Source: PoT sp049331405
GTDB taxonomy: Bacteria; Planctomycetota; Planctomycetia; Isosphaerales; Isosphaeraceae
Reading direction: 5' to 3'
Assembly: GCF_049331405.1 (NCBI RefSeq)
Contig: NZ_CP186274.1
Span: 8,618,001 to 8,682,000 of the forward strand
DNA: 64,000 nt
Shown piece by piece: positions 42,764 to 52,784 of this stretch. Within the stretch, counting starts at the first letter, position 1. Every line of letters starts with the position of its first letter. The notes beneath the pieces were generated by a model that did no database searches, was not told the DNA's origin, and was given only the letters and a program-made list of their open reading frames with translations. The position numbers and the translations under genes were made by a program.

Positions 42764-45046
42764 ATGGACATTTCCTTGATTCATGCGGGTCTGGCGGGAG
42801 GGGTGGCGCTCGCCTCGCTCCCGGTCATCCTGCATTTGTTCATGAAGCAGAAGCCCAAGCACGTGGTCTTCCCCGCGCTCAGGCTGATCCGCGAGCGGCA
42901 GAAGCGCTCTCGCAAGAAACTCCGGGTCAAGAACTGGCTGCTCCTCATCGCGAGGATGCTCCTCGTCGCCCTGATGGCGCTGGCGCTGGCGAGGCCCAGG
43001 CTCTACTCGCAGACGTCGCTCGGCGATCAGAACGTGCCGATGGCCGCGGCCTTCGTCTTCGATACCAGCCTCTCGATGGGCTACCAGGAGAAGGACAAGA
43101 CCCGGCTCCAGGAAGCCAAGGAGCGAGCGGCCGAGATCATCAAGAAGATGACGGATGACAGCCAGGTCTTCATCATCGACTCGGCCGACGCCCGGGTGCC
43201 CGAGAGCCTCTCGCCCGCGGGAGCGGGGAGCCTCATCAAGGGGCTCGAGATCCACCCGTCGCACAGGCCGCTGAACGCCGCACTCGGGCAGGCCTACACG
43301 GCGCTCGCCGGCAGCGACAGGGCCCGACGCGAGGCCTACGTCCTCACCGACCTCGCAAGGTCGGCCTGGGACCTCGATCGTAAGGTCGAAGGGCTCGACA
43401 AGGTCAAGAAGAACCCGGCCGGCCAGGCCCAGGCGAAAGGCAAGGCGACCAGGGCCGAGGTCAATGACTCTCCCATCAACACGTACGTGCTCAACCTCTC
43501 GCCCAAGGAGGTGCACAACGTGACGATCGCCGAGGCCTCGCCCGTCTCCGGCATCTCGACCCAGGGCGAGTCGCTCCAGATCAAGGCCAAGATCCGATCC
43601 AAGGGGGCCCCGACGACCAGCCGCGTCGATTTCGTCCTCGACGGCATCTCCCGGGGCCAGAAGCAGGTCACGGTGCCCGCCAACGGCGAGGAAGAGGTCA
43701 TCTTCACGACCCCCAAGCTCCCGGCGGGCACGGGCCAGGACGTTGGGGCGGGGGCCGTGCACCAGGGGACCATCAAGCTCAACGGGGCTCCAGACCCCCT
43801 CGAGTTCGACGACAAGCGATTCTTCACGTTCCGGGTTCAGCCCCAGCTCAAGGTCCTCGTCGTCTCCGATCTGGAGGTCGACGGCGCCTTCATCTCGGAC
43901 GCCATCGACCCCTCGGCTCTCCCTCCGAACGTGCCGAGGACCTGCAAGGTCGAGATGATGACGACCTCCAAGTTCTCGGACCTCGGTCGCGAATCGATCC
44001 GCGATTATGCCTGCATCTTCCTGAACAACGTGAAGGAGCTGGGCGCGTCGGACTGGGGCAAGCTCAGCGTGTTCGTGCACGAGTCGGGGGGCGGGCTGGT
44101 GATCGGCCTGGGGAATCTCTCGTCCCCCGCGAGCTATAACAGCAGCATCGCCGCGAACCTCATCCCCGCCACGCTCAAGGAGGCTAAGGAGGCGAAGGCG
44201 GACCTGACCTTCGGGAAAGTCACCGACCTCACGCATCCGCTCTTCCAGCGTTACTCGCGCGTGCTCGACGCCCAGCTCGCCCACGTGCCGATCTACAAGT
44301 ACTGGACGGTGGACGTGCCGAAGGAAGGGTCCCGGACCCTGCTCGCCTACTCCGATGGAGCCCCCGCGCTCCTGGAACGGTCGTTCCGGTCGGCGAAGAC
44401 GGGGCGCGTTCTGCTCTGGACCACGCCCCTCGCGCGACGGTCCGACATCTCCTCGCCCGCGGCCTGGAACGAGTTCCCGCTGCCGCAGGGGGATTCCATC
44501 TCCTTCTACATCCTGATGAATCAGGCCGTGCCCTACCTGGCGGGGACGACCGACGACCGCCTGAATTTCGAGGCGGGCGTCGACGACGCGGTCTTGCCCA
44601 TCGACCCGACGCGACGGCTCAAGAACTATCTCGTCCAGAGCGCGGACGGCAAGACCACCGAGAAACTGAGCCCTTCGTCAACGACCGACTCCCTGATCGT
44701 CGTCGCCCCCCAGTCGATCGGGCACTGGACGGTGACCTCCAGCTCCGAGGACGGCGACAAGGTCAAGCTCGGGTTCAGCGTCAATGCCTCGCTCTTGGAG
44801 TCGGAATACGTGCCCCTTGAGGCGGCGGACCTCGACGTCCTCTTCGGCAAGGACGGTTACAAGCTTGCGAACGATGCCGAGACCCTCAAGGGGGTCGTCG
44901 AGAGCGTACGTGTCGGCCGAGAGATCTTCCCCCTGCTGATGTTCTTGATCCTGATCCTGGTGACGCTCGAGAACCTGCTGGCGAACCGCTTCTATCGCGA
45001 GAATACGGCGAATCAAGCGGTGCAGCCCGTGCGGGCGGCGGCCTGA
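42764..45046 (+). CDS. BatA-domain / VWA membrane protein
   Basis: 760 residues. The N-terminal BatA domain has two helices (GLAGGVALASLPVILHLF and LLLIARMLLVALMALALARPRL) around KPKHVVFPALRLIRE. It is followed by a VWA domain with MIDAS DTSLS (FVFDTSLSMGYQEKDKTRL), a beta-rich periplasmic middle and a C-terminal helix (IFPLLMFLILILVTLENLLANRFY). The beginning and end of the chain therefore lie in the membrane. It follows the DUF58 gene by 60 nt and precedes the second VWA gene by 85 nt. The planctomycete version is longer than the usual BatA. Confidence 0.92.
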   Translation: MDISLIHAGLAGGVALASLPVILHLFMKQKPKHVVFPALRLIRERQKRSRKKLRVKNWLLLIARMLLVALMALALARPRLYSQTSLGDQNVPMAAAFVFDTSLSMGYQEKDKTRLQEAKERAAEIIKKMTDDSQVFIIDSADARVPESLSPAGAGSLIKGLEIHPSHRPLNAALGQAYTALAGSDRARREAYVLTDLARSAWDLDRKVEGLDKVKKNPAGQAQAKGKATRAEVNDSPINTYVLNLSPKEVHNVTIAEASPVSGISTQGESLQIKAKIRSKGAPTTSRVDFVLDGISRGQKQVTVPANGEEEVIFTTPKLPAGTGQDVGAGAVHQGTIKLNGAPDPLEFDDKRFFTFRVQPQLKVLVVSDLEVDGAFISDAIDPSALPPNVPRTCKVEMMTTSKFSDLGRESIRDYACIFLNNVKELGASDWGKLSVFVHESGGGLVIGLGNLSSPASYNSSIAANLIPATLKEAKEAKADLTFGKVTDLTHPLFQRYSRVLDAQLAHVPIYKYWTVDVPKEGSRTLLAYSDGAPALLERSFRSAKTGRVLLWTTPLARRSDISSPAAWNEFPLPQGDSISFYILMNQAVPYLAGTTDDRLNFEAGVDDAVLPIDPTRRLKNYLVQSADGKTTEKLSPSSTTDSLIVVAPQSIGHWTVTSSSEDGDKVKLGFSVNASLLESEYVPLEAADLDVLFGKDGYKLANDAETLKGVVESVRVGREIFPLLMFLILILVTLENLLANRFYRENTANQAVQPVRAAA

Positions 45047-45131
45047 TCGCCCCGGCCGGTCGAGTGTGGTTGACGGTTGAACCTAGGTCGGTGCAGTCTC
45101 CTGGCCTGAATCTTCCCGGAAGGTCGTCGCG

Positions 45132-47336
45132 ATGCACGTGAGTCTCAGCCCGATCGGCCCCTGGCCAGTCGTCGTGATCGTCGCGGTGCTCGTGACGGTC
45201 CTGACGATCTGGGCCTACCAACAACGCCTGAGGGGGACCTCGGGGCGCTGGCGATGGTTCGCACTCGGATTGCGGCTGGCGGCGGTCCTGCTCTGCGTAC
45301 TGGCCGCGCTCAGGCCCTCGATCGTGATGCAGGCGAAGAAGAAGCAGCCGACCTCGGTCATTTTCCTCCTCGACGACTCGGGCTCCATGAAGCTCAGGGA
45401 CGAGGCCGGGGGCAAGAGCCGCTGGGATAATGCCCGGGAGACCTGGAACCACGGCCGGTCGGTCGCACAGGGCCTGGGCCCGAATATCGAGGTGAAGTCG
45501 TACAGCTTCTCCAAGATCATCAAGGAGCGGACGCCCGAAGACGAGAGCGAACCCGTCGGTCAGTCCACTGCGATCGGGGCGGCCTTGCAGGAGGCCGTCA
45601 AGCGTCAGGCGGGCATGGGCGTGGCCATGGTCGTCCTCCTGTCCGACGGCTCGAACAACGAGGGGCTCAGCCCGACCGTCGAGGCCAGGCGGCTCGGCGG
45701 GCAGCAGATCAAGGTGGCCACGGTCGGCTTCGGCTCGCCCAACGCGGGCCCCGCCTCGCGCGACATCTCGATCCGAGACCTCGTCGCCGGGCCCACGGTG
45801 TTCGTCAAGAACCAGCTCCAGGTCAAGGGATCGCTCGTCGTCCGCGGGTTCCCGAACCAGTCGATCGAAGTCGAGATGTACGCCGACGACCAGAAGGTCG
45901 CAACCACGACGCTCAAGGCCCCGGAAGGTACGGAGGTCGTGCCTATCACCGGGCTCAAGTACATCCCGGCCACCCCCGGCGAGAAGAAGATCACCCTCAA
46001 GGTAAAACCCCGGGATGGCGAGTTGATCCAGGGCAATAACGAGGTGGGCACGTTCATCAGCGTCCTCTCCGGCGGCCTCAACGTCCTGTTCGTGCAGGGG
46101 CCGAACGCGGGCTGGGAGCACAAGTATTTCATGCGTGCGGTCAAGGCCTCTCCCGACATCCAGGGGGATTCGGTGATCCTCCGCGCCCCTTCATCCGAGA
46201 GCAACACGAACCTCAGCGACGCCGACTTCGCCTCGAACAAATACAACGTCTACGTGCTGAGCGACCTGCCGGCCAAATTCCTGACCCAGACGCAGCAACA
46301 ACTGCTGTCGCGTGCGGTCGAGAAGGGGGCGGGCCTGATCATGCTGGGCGGGCGATCCAGCTTCGGCCCCGGCGGCTGGGCCGACACGAGCCTCGCGTCG
46401 GTCCTGCCCGTCTCGATCCACCCCGGCGACGGCCAGACCGACCCCGAAGGCGGTGTGAAATTCGTGCCCAACCTGAACGGGCCGGCGAACTTCCTCTTCC
46501 AGGTCGGGGCCGACCGGGCGGAGACGGTCAAGATCTGGCAGTCGCTGCCGCCACTCTCCGGCACGAACCAGTTCGGATCGCCGAAGCTCGGTGCCTTCGT
46601 CCTGGCGCAATCGCCGGGCAGGCCGGGCGAGCCGCTCATGATCGGCAACGACATCGGCAAGGGGCGGAGCCTGGCCTTCGGCGGCGAAACCTGGGTCTGG
46701 TCGCGTTCGTCCGAGATGGGGCTCAAGGCCCACCGAAAATTCTGGCGACAGATCATCTTCTGGCTCGCCCACAAGGAGGACCAGGGGGACAACAGGATCA
46801 ACGTCGCGCTCGACAAGCGTCGGCTCGCGGTCGGCGAGAAGCTCGATCTCAAGATCACGGCCCGCGACGCCAAGGGCGCCCCGCTCGATAACGTCGAGAT
46901 CAAGACGAGGATCACGCGAGAAGGCAGCAACTCCGCCCCCGAGCCCGTCCCCATCTTCAACGAAGGGGACGACTGGCGCGGGAATTACCTCGCGCTCGGG
47001 CAGCCGGGCGAGTTCAAGGTGACCGTGACCGCCACCCGGAATAACCAGGAGATCGGCCAGGACACCGCGAGGTTCCTCGTCTACCAGGACGACCGCGAGA
47101 TGGAGAACCCCGCGGCCGACCTGGCCCTGCTGCGAGACATCGCCACCACCACCGGCGGGCAGTTCCTCGCCCCCGAGAAGCTCGACGACTACCTCAAGTC
47201 GCTCAGCGGCAAGATCTATTCCGAGTACGTCTCGCAGACCGAGCACAAGATCTGGGACAACTGGCCGTTCTTCCTGATCTTCACGGCGCTCCTGACCCTC
47301 GAGTGGTTCCTCCGCAAGCGCCACGGCTGGGTCTGA
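45132..47336 (+). CDS. VWA / glutamine-amidotransferase-like membrane protein
   Basis: 734 residues. Two N-terminal helices (VVVIVAVLVTVLTIWAY and FALGLRLAAVLLCVLAAL) are followed by a VWA domain with LLDDSGSMKLRD as MIDAS. Ig-like beta strands come next, then a GAT-like domain with GLIMLGGRSSFGPGGWADTS and RSLAFGGETWVWSR, and a last helix (WPFFLIFTALLTLEWFLRKRHGWV). It belongs to the same four-gene MoxR operon and is probably its largest periplasmic component. Family role is unknown; Bacteroidetes relatives affect aerotolerance, which may not apply here. Confidence 0.92.
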   Translation: MHVSLSPIGPWPVVVIVAVLVTVLTIWAYQQRLRGTSGRWRWFALGLRLAAVLLCVLAALRPSIVMQAKKKQPTSVIFLLDDSGSMKLRDEAGGKSRWDNARETWNHGRSVAQGLGPNIEVKSYSFSKIIKERTPEDESEPVGQSTAIGAALQEAVKRQAGMGVAMVVLLSDGSNNEGLSPTVEARRLGGQQIKVATVGFGSPNAGPASRDISIRDLVAGPTVFVKNQLQVKGSLVVRGFPNQSIEVEMYADDQKVATTTLKAPEGTEVVPITGLKYIPATPGEKKITLKVKPRDGELIQGNNEVGTFISVLSGGLNVLFVQGPNAGWEHKYFMRAVKASPDIQGDSVILRAPSSESNTNLSDADFASNKYNVYVLSDLPAKFLTQTQQQLLSRAVEKGAGLIMLGGRSSFGPGGWADTSLASVLPVSIHPGDGQTDPEGGVKFVPNLNGPANFLFQVGADRAETVKIWQSLPPLSGTNQFGSPKLGAFVLAQSPGRPGEPLMIGNDIGKGRSLAFGGETWVWSRSSEMGLKAHRKFWRQIIFWLAHKEDQGDNRINVALDKRRLAVGEKLDLKITARDAKGAPLDNVEIKTRITREGSNSAPEPVPIFNEGDDWRGNYLALGQPGEFKVTVTATRNNQEIGQDTARFLVYQDDREMENPAADLALLRDIATTTGGQFLAPEKLDDYLKSLSGKIYSEYVSQTEHKIWDNWPFFLIFTALLTLEWFLRKRHGWV

Positions 47337-47679
47337 TCGCGGCGATCGCGGAAGGCCCCCGGAAGTCTCGCCCGTCTCAGGCTCACATCAAAGTGTGTTC
47401 TCGCGTCCGATTCGCACGGCCGGCACGCGGCAACCCGACATACTCTCATTCACTCATCAATTCGCGTGTCGAGCATGAATTCGCTGCACGATGATTGCAC
47501 CTATGGGCATCATGCAGATGATGACGCGAGAGTGCCCTGATTTCCTCGACCTCGCGGGATTTTCCGGGGAGAAATCTTTCACGATTCCCACATTCTTGGA
47601 ATGATGGGCGATAATCGTGCAATCCTCCCCGATGTCTTTATCGAAGGGCTCGTCCGCTCGCGGACGAGACGAGGCTATC
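47337..47679. other. Non-coding stretch after the MoxR operon
   Basis: 343 bp, partly AT-rich (47440-47620). No terminator with a T run and no small frame that I could support; promoter for the next gene expected here. Confidence 0.5.
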
Positions 47680-48474
47680 ATGGACACACAGAATTCCGGT
47701 CTCGCCGGAGAACCGTTGCCGAATACCCCCACCGCGGCCCCGCTCGCGTATCGGGCGAAGCTCAAGCCCTCGGCGGGCCTCTTCGTCGGCGCCTTGCTGG
47801 CCGCGATCCTGAGCGCCCTGGCCTGCTGGGGGGCGGGGGAGAAGGGTCTCCTGAAGGTCAAGCCCGCCGAGCGTACCGTGCCGATGATGAGCGGCTCCGT
47901 CACCGGGGCGACCGCCGAAACGCGCAACGCCGCCAAGCACCAGGAAGCCGCCCTCACGTACGGGATCCTCGGCGCACTGACGACGGCGACGATCGGTCTC
48001 GTGGTCGGCCGCCTCTTCGGCGGCCGCTCGGCGATCCTCAGCCTCCTCGGCGGCCTGGTGGTAGGCGGTGTCCTCGGCGGGGGAGCGGCGGCGATCCTGG
48101 CGCCCGTGATCCTCAACTATCAGGATCTGACCGGCTCCATGGAACTCTTCTTGCCCCTCTTCGTCCACGGCGGCATCTTCGGGGCGATCGGCGCGGCGGT
48201 AGGTCTCGTCGCCAGCTTCGGGACCAAGGACCGGCGCCAGATCCTGGCCTCCGTACTGGGCGGGGCCCTCGGGGCCATCGCCGGCGGCGTGGTCTACGAC
48301 ATCATCGGCGCCATCGCCTTCCCGATGGACGAGACCGCCCAGCCGATCTCCGCGACCACCATCACGCGACTGCTGGCCTTCACCCTGACGTCGATCGGCG
48401 CCGCGGTCGGAACGGTCCTTTCATTCCCGAAGGCTCCGAAAACGACCCCGACCGTCATCGTGGCCGAGGCCTGA
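47680..48474 (+). CDS. Gly/Ala-rich membrane protein, unknown function
   Basis: 264 residues. A polar N-terminus (about 30), then six hydrophobic segments rich in Gly and Ala (LFVGALLAAILSALACWGAG, GILGALTTATIGLVVGRLFGG, ILSLLGGLVVGGVLGGGAAAIL and later ones). Glycine-rich helix pairs such as LVVGGVLGGG suggest tight helix packing. No known domain. ATG 47680 is chosen over an open frame from 47617 because GAGG lies about 9 nt upstream and the earlier codons are Ser/Arg-rich. Its 3' end overlaps the convergent FG-GAP gene by 20 nt. Confidence 0.8.
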   Translation: MDTQNSGLAGEPLPNTPTAAPLAYRAKLKPSAGLFVGALLAAILSALACWGAGEKGLLKVKPAERTVPMMSGSVTGATAETRNAAKHQEAALTYGILGALTTATIGLVVGRLFGGRSAILSLLGGLVVGGVLGGGAAAILAPVILNYQDLTGSMELFLPLFVHGGIFGAIGAAVGLVASFGTKDRRQILASVLGGALGAIAGGVVYDIIGAIAFPMDETAQPISATTITRLLAFTLTSIGAAVGTVLSFPKAPKTTPTVIVAEA

Positions 48475-51397
48475 GCCGCCCGGACGCCTCGAACCCGGGG
48501 AGTCGACGGACGGTCGGCTCCCCCTCGCGGATCCGATAGGCGGCATCGGCCTCGCAGCCCCGGAAGTGCTCGACATCACCCGACGGCCAGGCCACCTCGA
48601 CGTCGTCGATCACCGCGGTCTCTCCCAATCCGAAATGCAGCCGACCCTCCGAGGCCGACTGGTAACTCCCGCCCCCGACCCGCCAGGCCGAGATCCGGCG
48701 TTCCCCCGCCTTGACCGTCACGCGAGCCCCGACGGCGTCGCGATTCGATCGGGTCCCCTCCAGCGCGATCGTCAGGAAGTGGCCGCCTCGCGTGCGATTC
48801 GAGGCCAGCAGCGTGGGCGATTCCTGTGGCACGATCACCACATCGACGTCGCCGTCATTGTCGAGGTCGCCAGTCGCCAGGCCTCTCCCGACGACGGGCT
48901 GATTCCAGGGAGGTCCGGCCTGCACCGAGACGTCGCGAAGGCGTCCGTTGCGATCGCCGATCAGGAGTTGCGAAGGCATGGCATAGGGGAATCGCGAGGG
49001 GTCCTCGTTGACGTGTCCGTTCGCCGTGGCCAGATCGAGAGACCCATCGTTGTTCACGTCCACGAATGCCGCGCCGAAGCCCAGGAGAAACCGACTCGGG
49101 GCCTGGAGCCCGAACGCCGAGGTCTCGTCGGCGAAGTCGCCTCCGCCGAGGTTGCGGAAGAGGGTCATCGACTCGCCGAAGAAGTTGGTGACGGCGAGGT
49201 CGATCTTGCCGTCGCCGTCCACGTCCCCGCACGCCACGCCCATCCCCGCACGGTAGACTCCGTCGGCACCGCAGGCGAGACCGGCCGAGGCCCCCACCTC
49301 CTCGAACTTCATCCCACCGCGATTGACATAGAAACGGTTCGCGGTCTGGTCGTTGGCCACGAAAAGGTCGACGAGGCCGTCATTCGTGAGATCTACTGCG
49401 ACGACCCCGAGGCCGCGGCCATCGGTGTCCACGATCCCGGAACCCTCCGTGACGTCGACGAACCGGCCGGCGTCGTTGCGAAAGACGTGCTCGGGCATGG
49501 CGGGGAACTGGAGCGGGAGGCAGGAGACCACAGACCCCGTTGCCCCCTGGGATCGGCAAATGAGCGGATTTTGCGCGTCCCATGCGAGGTAGTGGCAGAC
49601 ATATAGGTCGAGGTCGCCGTCGTTGTCGAGATCCGCGAAGGCCGCCGACGTCGGCCAGTCGCGATCTCCTGCGAGGCCCGCCTCCGTCGTGGCATCCTCG
49701 AACGTTCCGTCCCCCCGATTCCGGTACAGGGCATAGGAACGCCAACGCGTCACGAAGAGGTCGGGATCGCCGTCGTTGTCGAAGTCGCCGACCGCCACGC
49801 CGTGGCCGTAGCCCCCGGGCATGCGGTCGAGATGGGCCTGCGCGGTGGCGTCGAGGAAGGTCCCATCCCCTCGGTTGCGAAAAAGCCTGTCCGCCACCGG
49901 GGCATCCCGCGAGGGGGGAAACGTCCCCCCCTGGACGAGATAGACGTCGACGAATCCGTCGCCGTCGTAGTCGAGGAGTCCCACGCCGCCCCCCATCGTC
50001 TCGGGCAACTGGCGCTCCGGACTCTTACCGGTCCGGTAGACGAACGAGAGTCCCGACCCATCGGCCCCATTCACAAATTTCGGCATATCTTCCGCATCCG
50101 ACCGAGCCAACCTCGGGCTGGCCGCTACCTGGAACTCGCTCTTCAATGCGGCGAACTCCGCGTCGGCCGCGAAGGATTCGTTCGCATGAGTGGCGAGTCG
50201 CTCCAGGGCCAGGCGAGGCTCCGAGCTATCCGGGCTCTGCCCTTGCGCGAGGGTCCACCAGCCGCGAGCCTCGAAGTCCCGCCCGAGGCGTTCGGCGTTC
50301 TTCGCGAGTTGCTCGGCAGGGACCTCGGCAAGGGTCTTCGGCAGGTTGATGAGGAGCCAGCGGTACTTCTCCCGATCCTGCTCGATCGCGATCTTCCGTT
50401 CCCTCAGTTCCTTGTCGCGGCCCGATTCGCCGGACTCGCGGGCCATGACATGGAGCCGATCCAGGGCGGCGACGTCGTCGGGGCGGAGCCTGAGTTGCTC
50501 CTCCAGGGCACGACGCTCGCCCACGGCGTCATTGCGCCGACGCGCATTCCAGGCTCGAAGTGCGAGGATTTCCCTCGGTTCCAGGTCCTTCGCGGCCAGC
50601 GGAACCAGGGCCTTCGCGGCCTCGTCGGGGCGGTCGGCGTCGAGTGCCCAGCGGAGCAGGAGCCGTGCGACGACCGGGTCGCCGGGCGCGGCCTTGCGAC
50701 AGGCATCGAGCCATCGCTTCGCCTCGTCGAACCGCCCGTAACGCGTCGCCAGGGAAGCCCGCACGAGCCAGACGCGGTCGTCTTTCCGGGCGGCCTTCGC
50801 CGCTGCGTCGAGGATCGGCTTCATCTCGTCCTCGGCGACGACCACGCGGTCGAGGCGCCAGTGCTCGCGGAGGATCGCGACCCGGTCCATCCCTTGCGAC
50901 CCATCCCAGGCCGAGACGAGCAGGCGACGGACCTCGTCGAGCCGCCCCTCCCAGACGAGGACCTCGCTCAACAGCCATTGCGCCGAGGCACGCGAACCGG
51001 AGGCATCGGCCCTGACCGTCCGCAGGAGTTGCTCCGCCTCCTTGAGTCGGCCGAGCCCGTGGATCAAGATCCTCGCACGCGAGAGTGCGGCCTTGGGCCC
51101 CGTCGTCGACGATATCGGGATCGAGGCCCAATGCGCGACGGCCGCCTCGGGGCGATTCAACCGCTCCTCGCAGGCCCCCAGCAAATACGCGACCTCAACG
51201 TCCCTCGGCCAGGCCTTCGCGACGCGTCCGAGCCGCTCGAGGGCCTCGGCATAGCGACGCTGCCGGAAGTCGGCCTTGCCCTGTGTAAAGTCGACCTGGA
51301 TACCCCGCCGGCGGATCACGACGCCCGCGACGATCCCGACCGTCGCGAGCAGGACGATGGCGAGGAGGGAGACGCGCAACTGGGTCGATCGAGGCAT
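48455..51397 (-). CDS. TPR + FG-GAP/VCBS + ASPIC/UnbV protein (CRTAC1-like)
   Basis: 980 residues. An N-terminal membrane anchor (VSLLAIVLLATVGIVAGVVI) is followed by TPR helices to about residue 440 (for example ALERLGRVAKAWPRDVEVAYLLGACEERLNRPEAA). FG-GAP repeats with Ca-binding loops then appear repeatedly: LLDYDGDGFVDVYLVQ, DFDNDGDPDLFVTR, DLDNDGDLDLYVC, DVDGDGKIDLAVTNF and DVNNDGSLDLATANGH. The ASPIC/UnbV domain closes the chain (RDAVGARVTVKAGERRISAWRVGGGSYQSASEGRLHFGLG). This is the planctomycete CRTAC1/UnbV type, secreted or periplasmic. It follows the TPR gene by 34 nt. ATG 51397 is preferred over the open frame to 51463. Confidence 0.93.
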   Translation of the reverse strand: MPRSTQLRVSLLAIVLLATVGIVAGVVIRRRGIQVDFTQGKADFRQRRYAEALERLGRVAKAWPRDVEVAYLLGACEERLNRPEAAVAHWASIPISSTTGPKAALSRARILIHGLGRLKEAEQLLRTVRADASGSRASAQWLLSEVLVWEGRLDEVRRLLVSAWDGSQGMDRVAILREHWRLDRVVVAEDEMKPILDAAAKAARKDDRVWLVRASLATRYGRFDEAKRWLDACRKAAPGDPVVARLLLRWALDADRPDEAAKALVPLAAKDLEPREILALRAWNARRRNDAVGERRALEEQLRLRPDDVAALDRLHVMARESGESGRDKELRERKIAIEQDREKYRWLLINLPKTLAEVPAEQLAKNAERLGRDFEARGWWTLAQGQSPDSSEPRLALERLATHANESFAADAEFAALKSEFQVAASPRLARSDAEDMPKFVNGADGSGLSFVYRTGKSPERQLPETMGGGVGLLDYDGDGFVDVYLVQGGTFPPSRDAPVADRLFRNRGDGTFLDATAQAHLDRMPGGYGHGVAVGDFDNDGDPDLFVTRWRSYALYRNRGDGTFEDATTEAGLAGDRDWPTSAAFADLDNDGDLDLYVCHYLAWDAQNPLICRSQGATGSVVSCLPLQFPAMPEHVFRNDAGRFVDVTEGSGIVDTDGRGLGVVAVDLTNDGLVDLFVANDQTANRFYVNRGGMKFEEVGASAGLACGADGVYRAGMGVACGDVDGDGKIDLAVTNFFGESMTLFRNLGGGDFADETSAFGLQAPSRFLLGFGAAFVDVNNDGSLDLATANGHVNEDPSRFPYAMPSQLLIGDRNGRLRDVSVQAGPPWNQPVVGRGLATGDLDNDGDVDVVIVPQESPTLLASNRTRGGHFLTIALEGTRSNRDAVGARVTVKAGERRISAWRVGGGSYQSASEGRLHFGLGETAVIDDVEVAWPSGDVEHFRGCEADAAYRIREGEPTVRRLPGFEASGRLRPRPR

Positions 51398-51431
51398 CGT
51401 GGCATCCGGCCTTGCTGGGGCGGGCAGGGGA

Positions 51432-52784
51432 TCAGCCCCCCTGGCCATCCGCCCCCCGGCCACGCGAGGTCGAGTCCTTCGCGGTCGTCGAGGCCGAGGC
51501 CGTCGCGGGGGCTTTCTCCGCGATCTGTCGGGTCAGGCTGAAGATCGCGCCTTGCGACTTCGTGTCGAGCGGGTCGCGGGCGATCGCATTTTTATACCAG
51601 GCGAGCGCCTCGTACAACCGACCGGCCTCCGCACAGGCCGCGCCGATCTGCGAGGGCAGTTTCAGGTCGAGCCGCCCCTCATTCGTCGAGGCCCGCGTGA
51701 TCAGGGGGGTCAAGGCGTCGTGCTTCTTGGCCTGGTCGAGATACCGGGCCCCCTTCGGCTCCTCCCCCTGAAGCTTGTACGCCGTCGCCAGGGCGAAGAG
51801 GGCTGGCCGGTCCAGCGGGTCGAAATCGACAGCCGTCTTCAGGTAATGGATGGCCCCCCTGGCATCGCCCCGAGCCAGCGCGAGCTGACCCCGGAGCCTC
51901 GCGAGCCCCGGCTCGTCGCCGACCCCGTCGGCGAGCAAGGCCTCGGCGCGGGCGTGGTCGCCGTCGTCGAAGGCCCAGAGGATCCTTCGGATCTTGGCCT
52001 GGACGTCGGTGTCGGGCAGCGGGGCGATGGCCTTCGCCGCCTCGCTCATCCGACCGAGCTGGCGAAGCCCATCGGCCAGGGCCAGGCGCGAGTCTCTATC
52101 GTCGGGGTCGTTGGCGATGAAGCGCTCGAGGGCCTCGCAGTCCCGCGTCGGGTTCCAGACGATGTTGCGGGTCTGGCTCCAGTGCAGGAGCTGGTCGTAC
52201 GGGAGCGAGCCGACCTCCGAGAGGACGTGGACGTGAGCATCGACTTCCTTCTGGCGATGCTGGATATTGTAGATATAAACGAGTTCGCGTCGGGCCTCGA
52301 CGGCCTTCGGCTCGATCCGGATCGCGGCGAGGAACTGGGCCTCGGCGAGCCGGGCCTTCCCTTGCTTCAGCTCGACCTGCCCGGTGAGCGTGCGGGCGAT
52401 CGCGGCGAGGGGGTCGCGGTCGGGGATCCCCCTCAGCTCGGCGAGGGCCTTCTCCGGCTGATCGCGTGCGATCGCGATCTGCGCGAGCGCCATGTGCTCC
52501 ATGGACTTTTGGGGCCGCATCGCGGCGAGCCTGGCCAGGCCCGCCTCGGCATCGTCGAGCCGCCCGGCCTTGAAGTCGGCCTGGGCCTTCACGAGCAGGG
52601 CCGTTTCGTCCGGCGCGGGCCTGTACATCGCGAAGAGCCCCGCCGCTCCCAGGAGCGAGAGGCCGACGAGCCCGGCACGCATCAACCTCAGCGATTGCCC
52701 GCGCGCGGAAATGTCCGCCGCCCCTGGCGGACGGACATCCTCCGCGAGCCCGGCGTCCGCTTGCGGATCACTTGCCCTTCGCAT
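51432..52784 (-). CDS. TPR-repeat membrane-anchored protein
   Basis: 450 residues. A short polar start is followed by an anchor helix (LMRAGLVGLSLLGAAGLFAMY, about 34-54) and about nine TPR-like helix pairs (AQADFKAGRLDDAEAGLARLAAMRP is the first), then a Ser/Thr/Gly tail. It is likely a periplasmic scaffold partner of the FG-GAP protein encoded next, whose N-terminus has the same plan. Its ATG at 52784 lies inside the lipoprotein gene, with a 17-nt overlap, implying translational coupling. Confidence 0.9.
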   Translation of the reverse strand: MRRASDPQADAGLAEDVRPPGAADISARGQSLRLMRAGLVGLSLLGAAGLFAMYRPAPDETALLVKAQADFKAGRLDDAEAGLARLAAMRPQKSMEHMALAQIAIARDQPEKALAELRGIPDRDPLAAIARTLTGQVELKQGKARLAEAQFLAAIRIEPKAVEARRELVYIYNIQHRQKEVDAHVHVLSEVGSLPYDQLLHWSQTRNIVWNPTRDCEALERFIANDPDDRDSRLALADGLRQLGRMSEAAKAIAPLPDTDVQAKIRRILWAFDDGDHARAEALLADGVGDEPGLARLRGQLALARGDARGAIHYLKTAVDFDPLDRPALFALATAYKLQGEEPKGARYLDQAKKHDALTPLITRASTNEGRLDLKLPSQIGAACAEAGRLYEALAWYKNAIARDPLDTKSQGAIFSLTRQIAEKAPATASASTTAKDSTSRGRGADGQGG

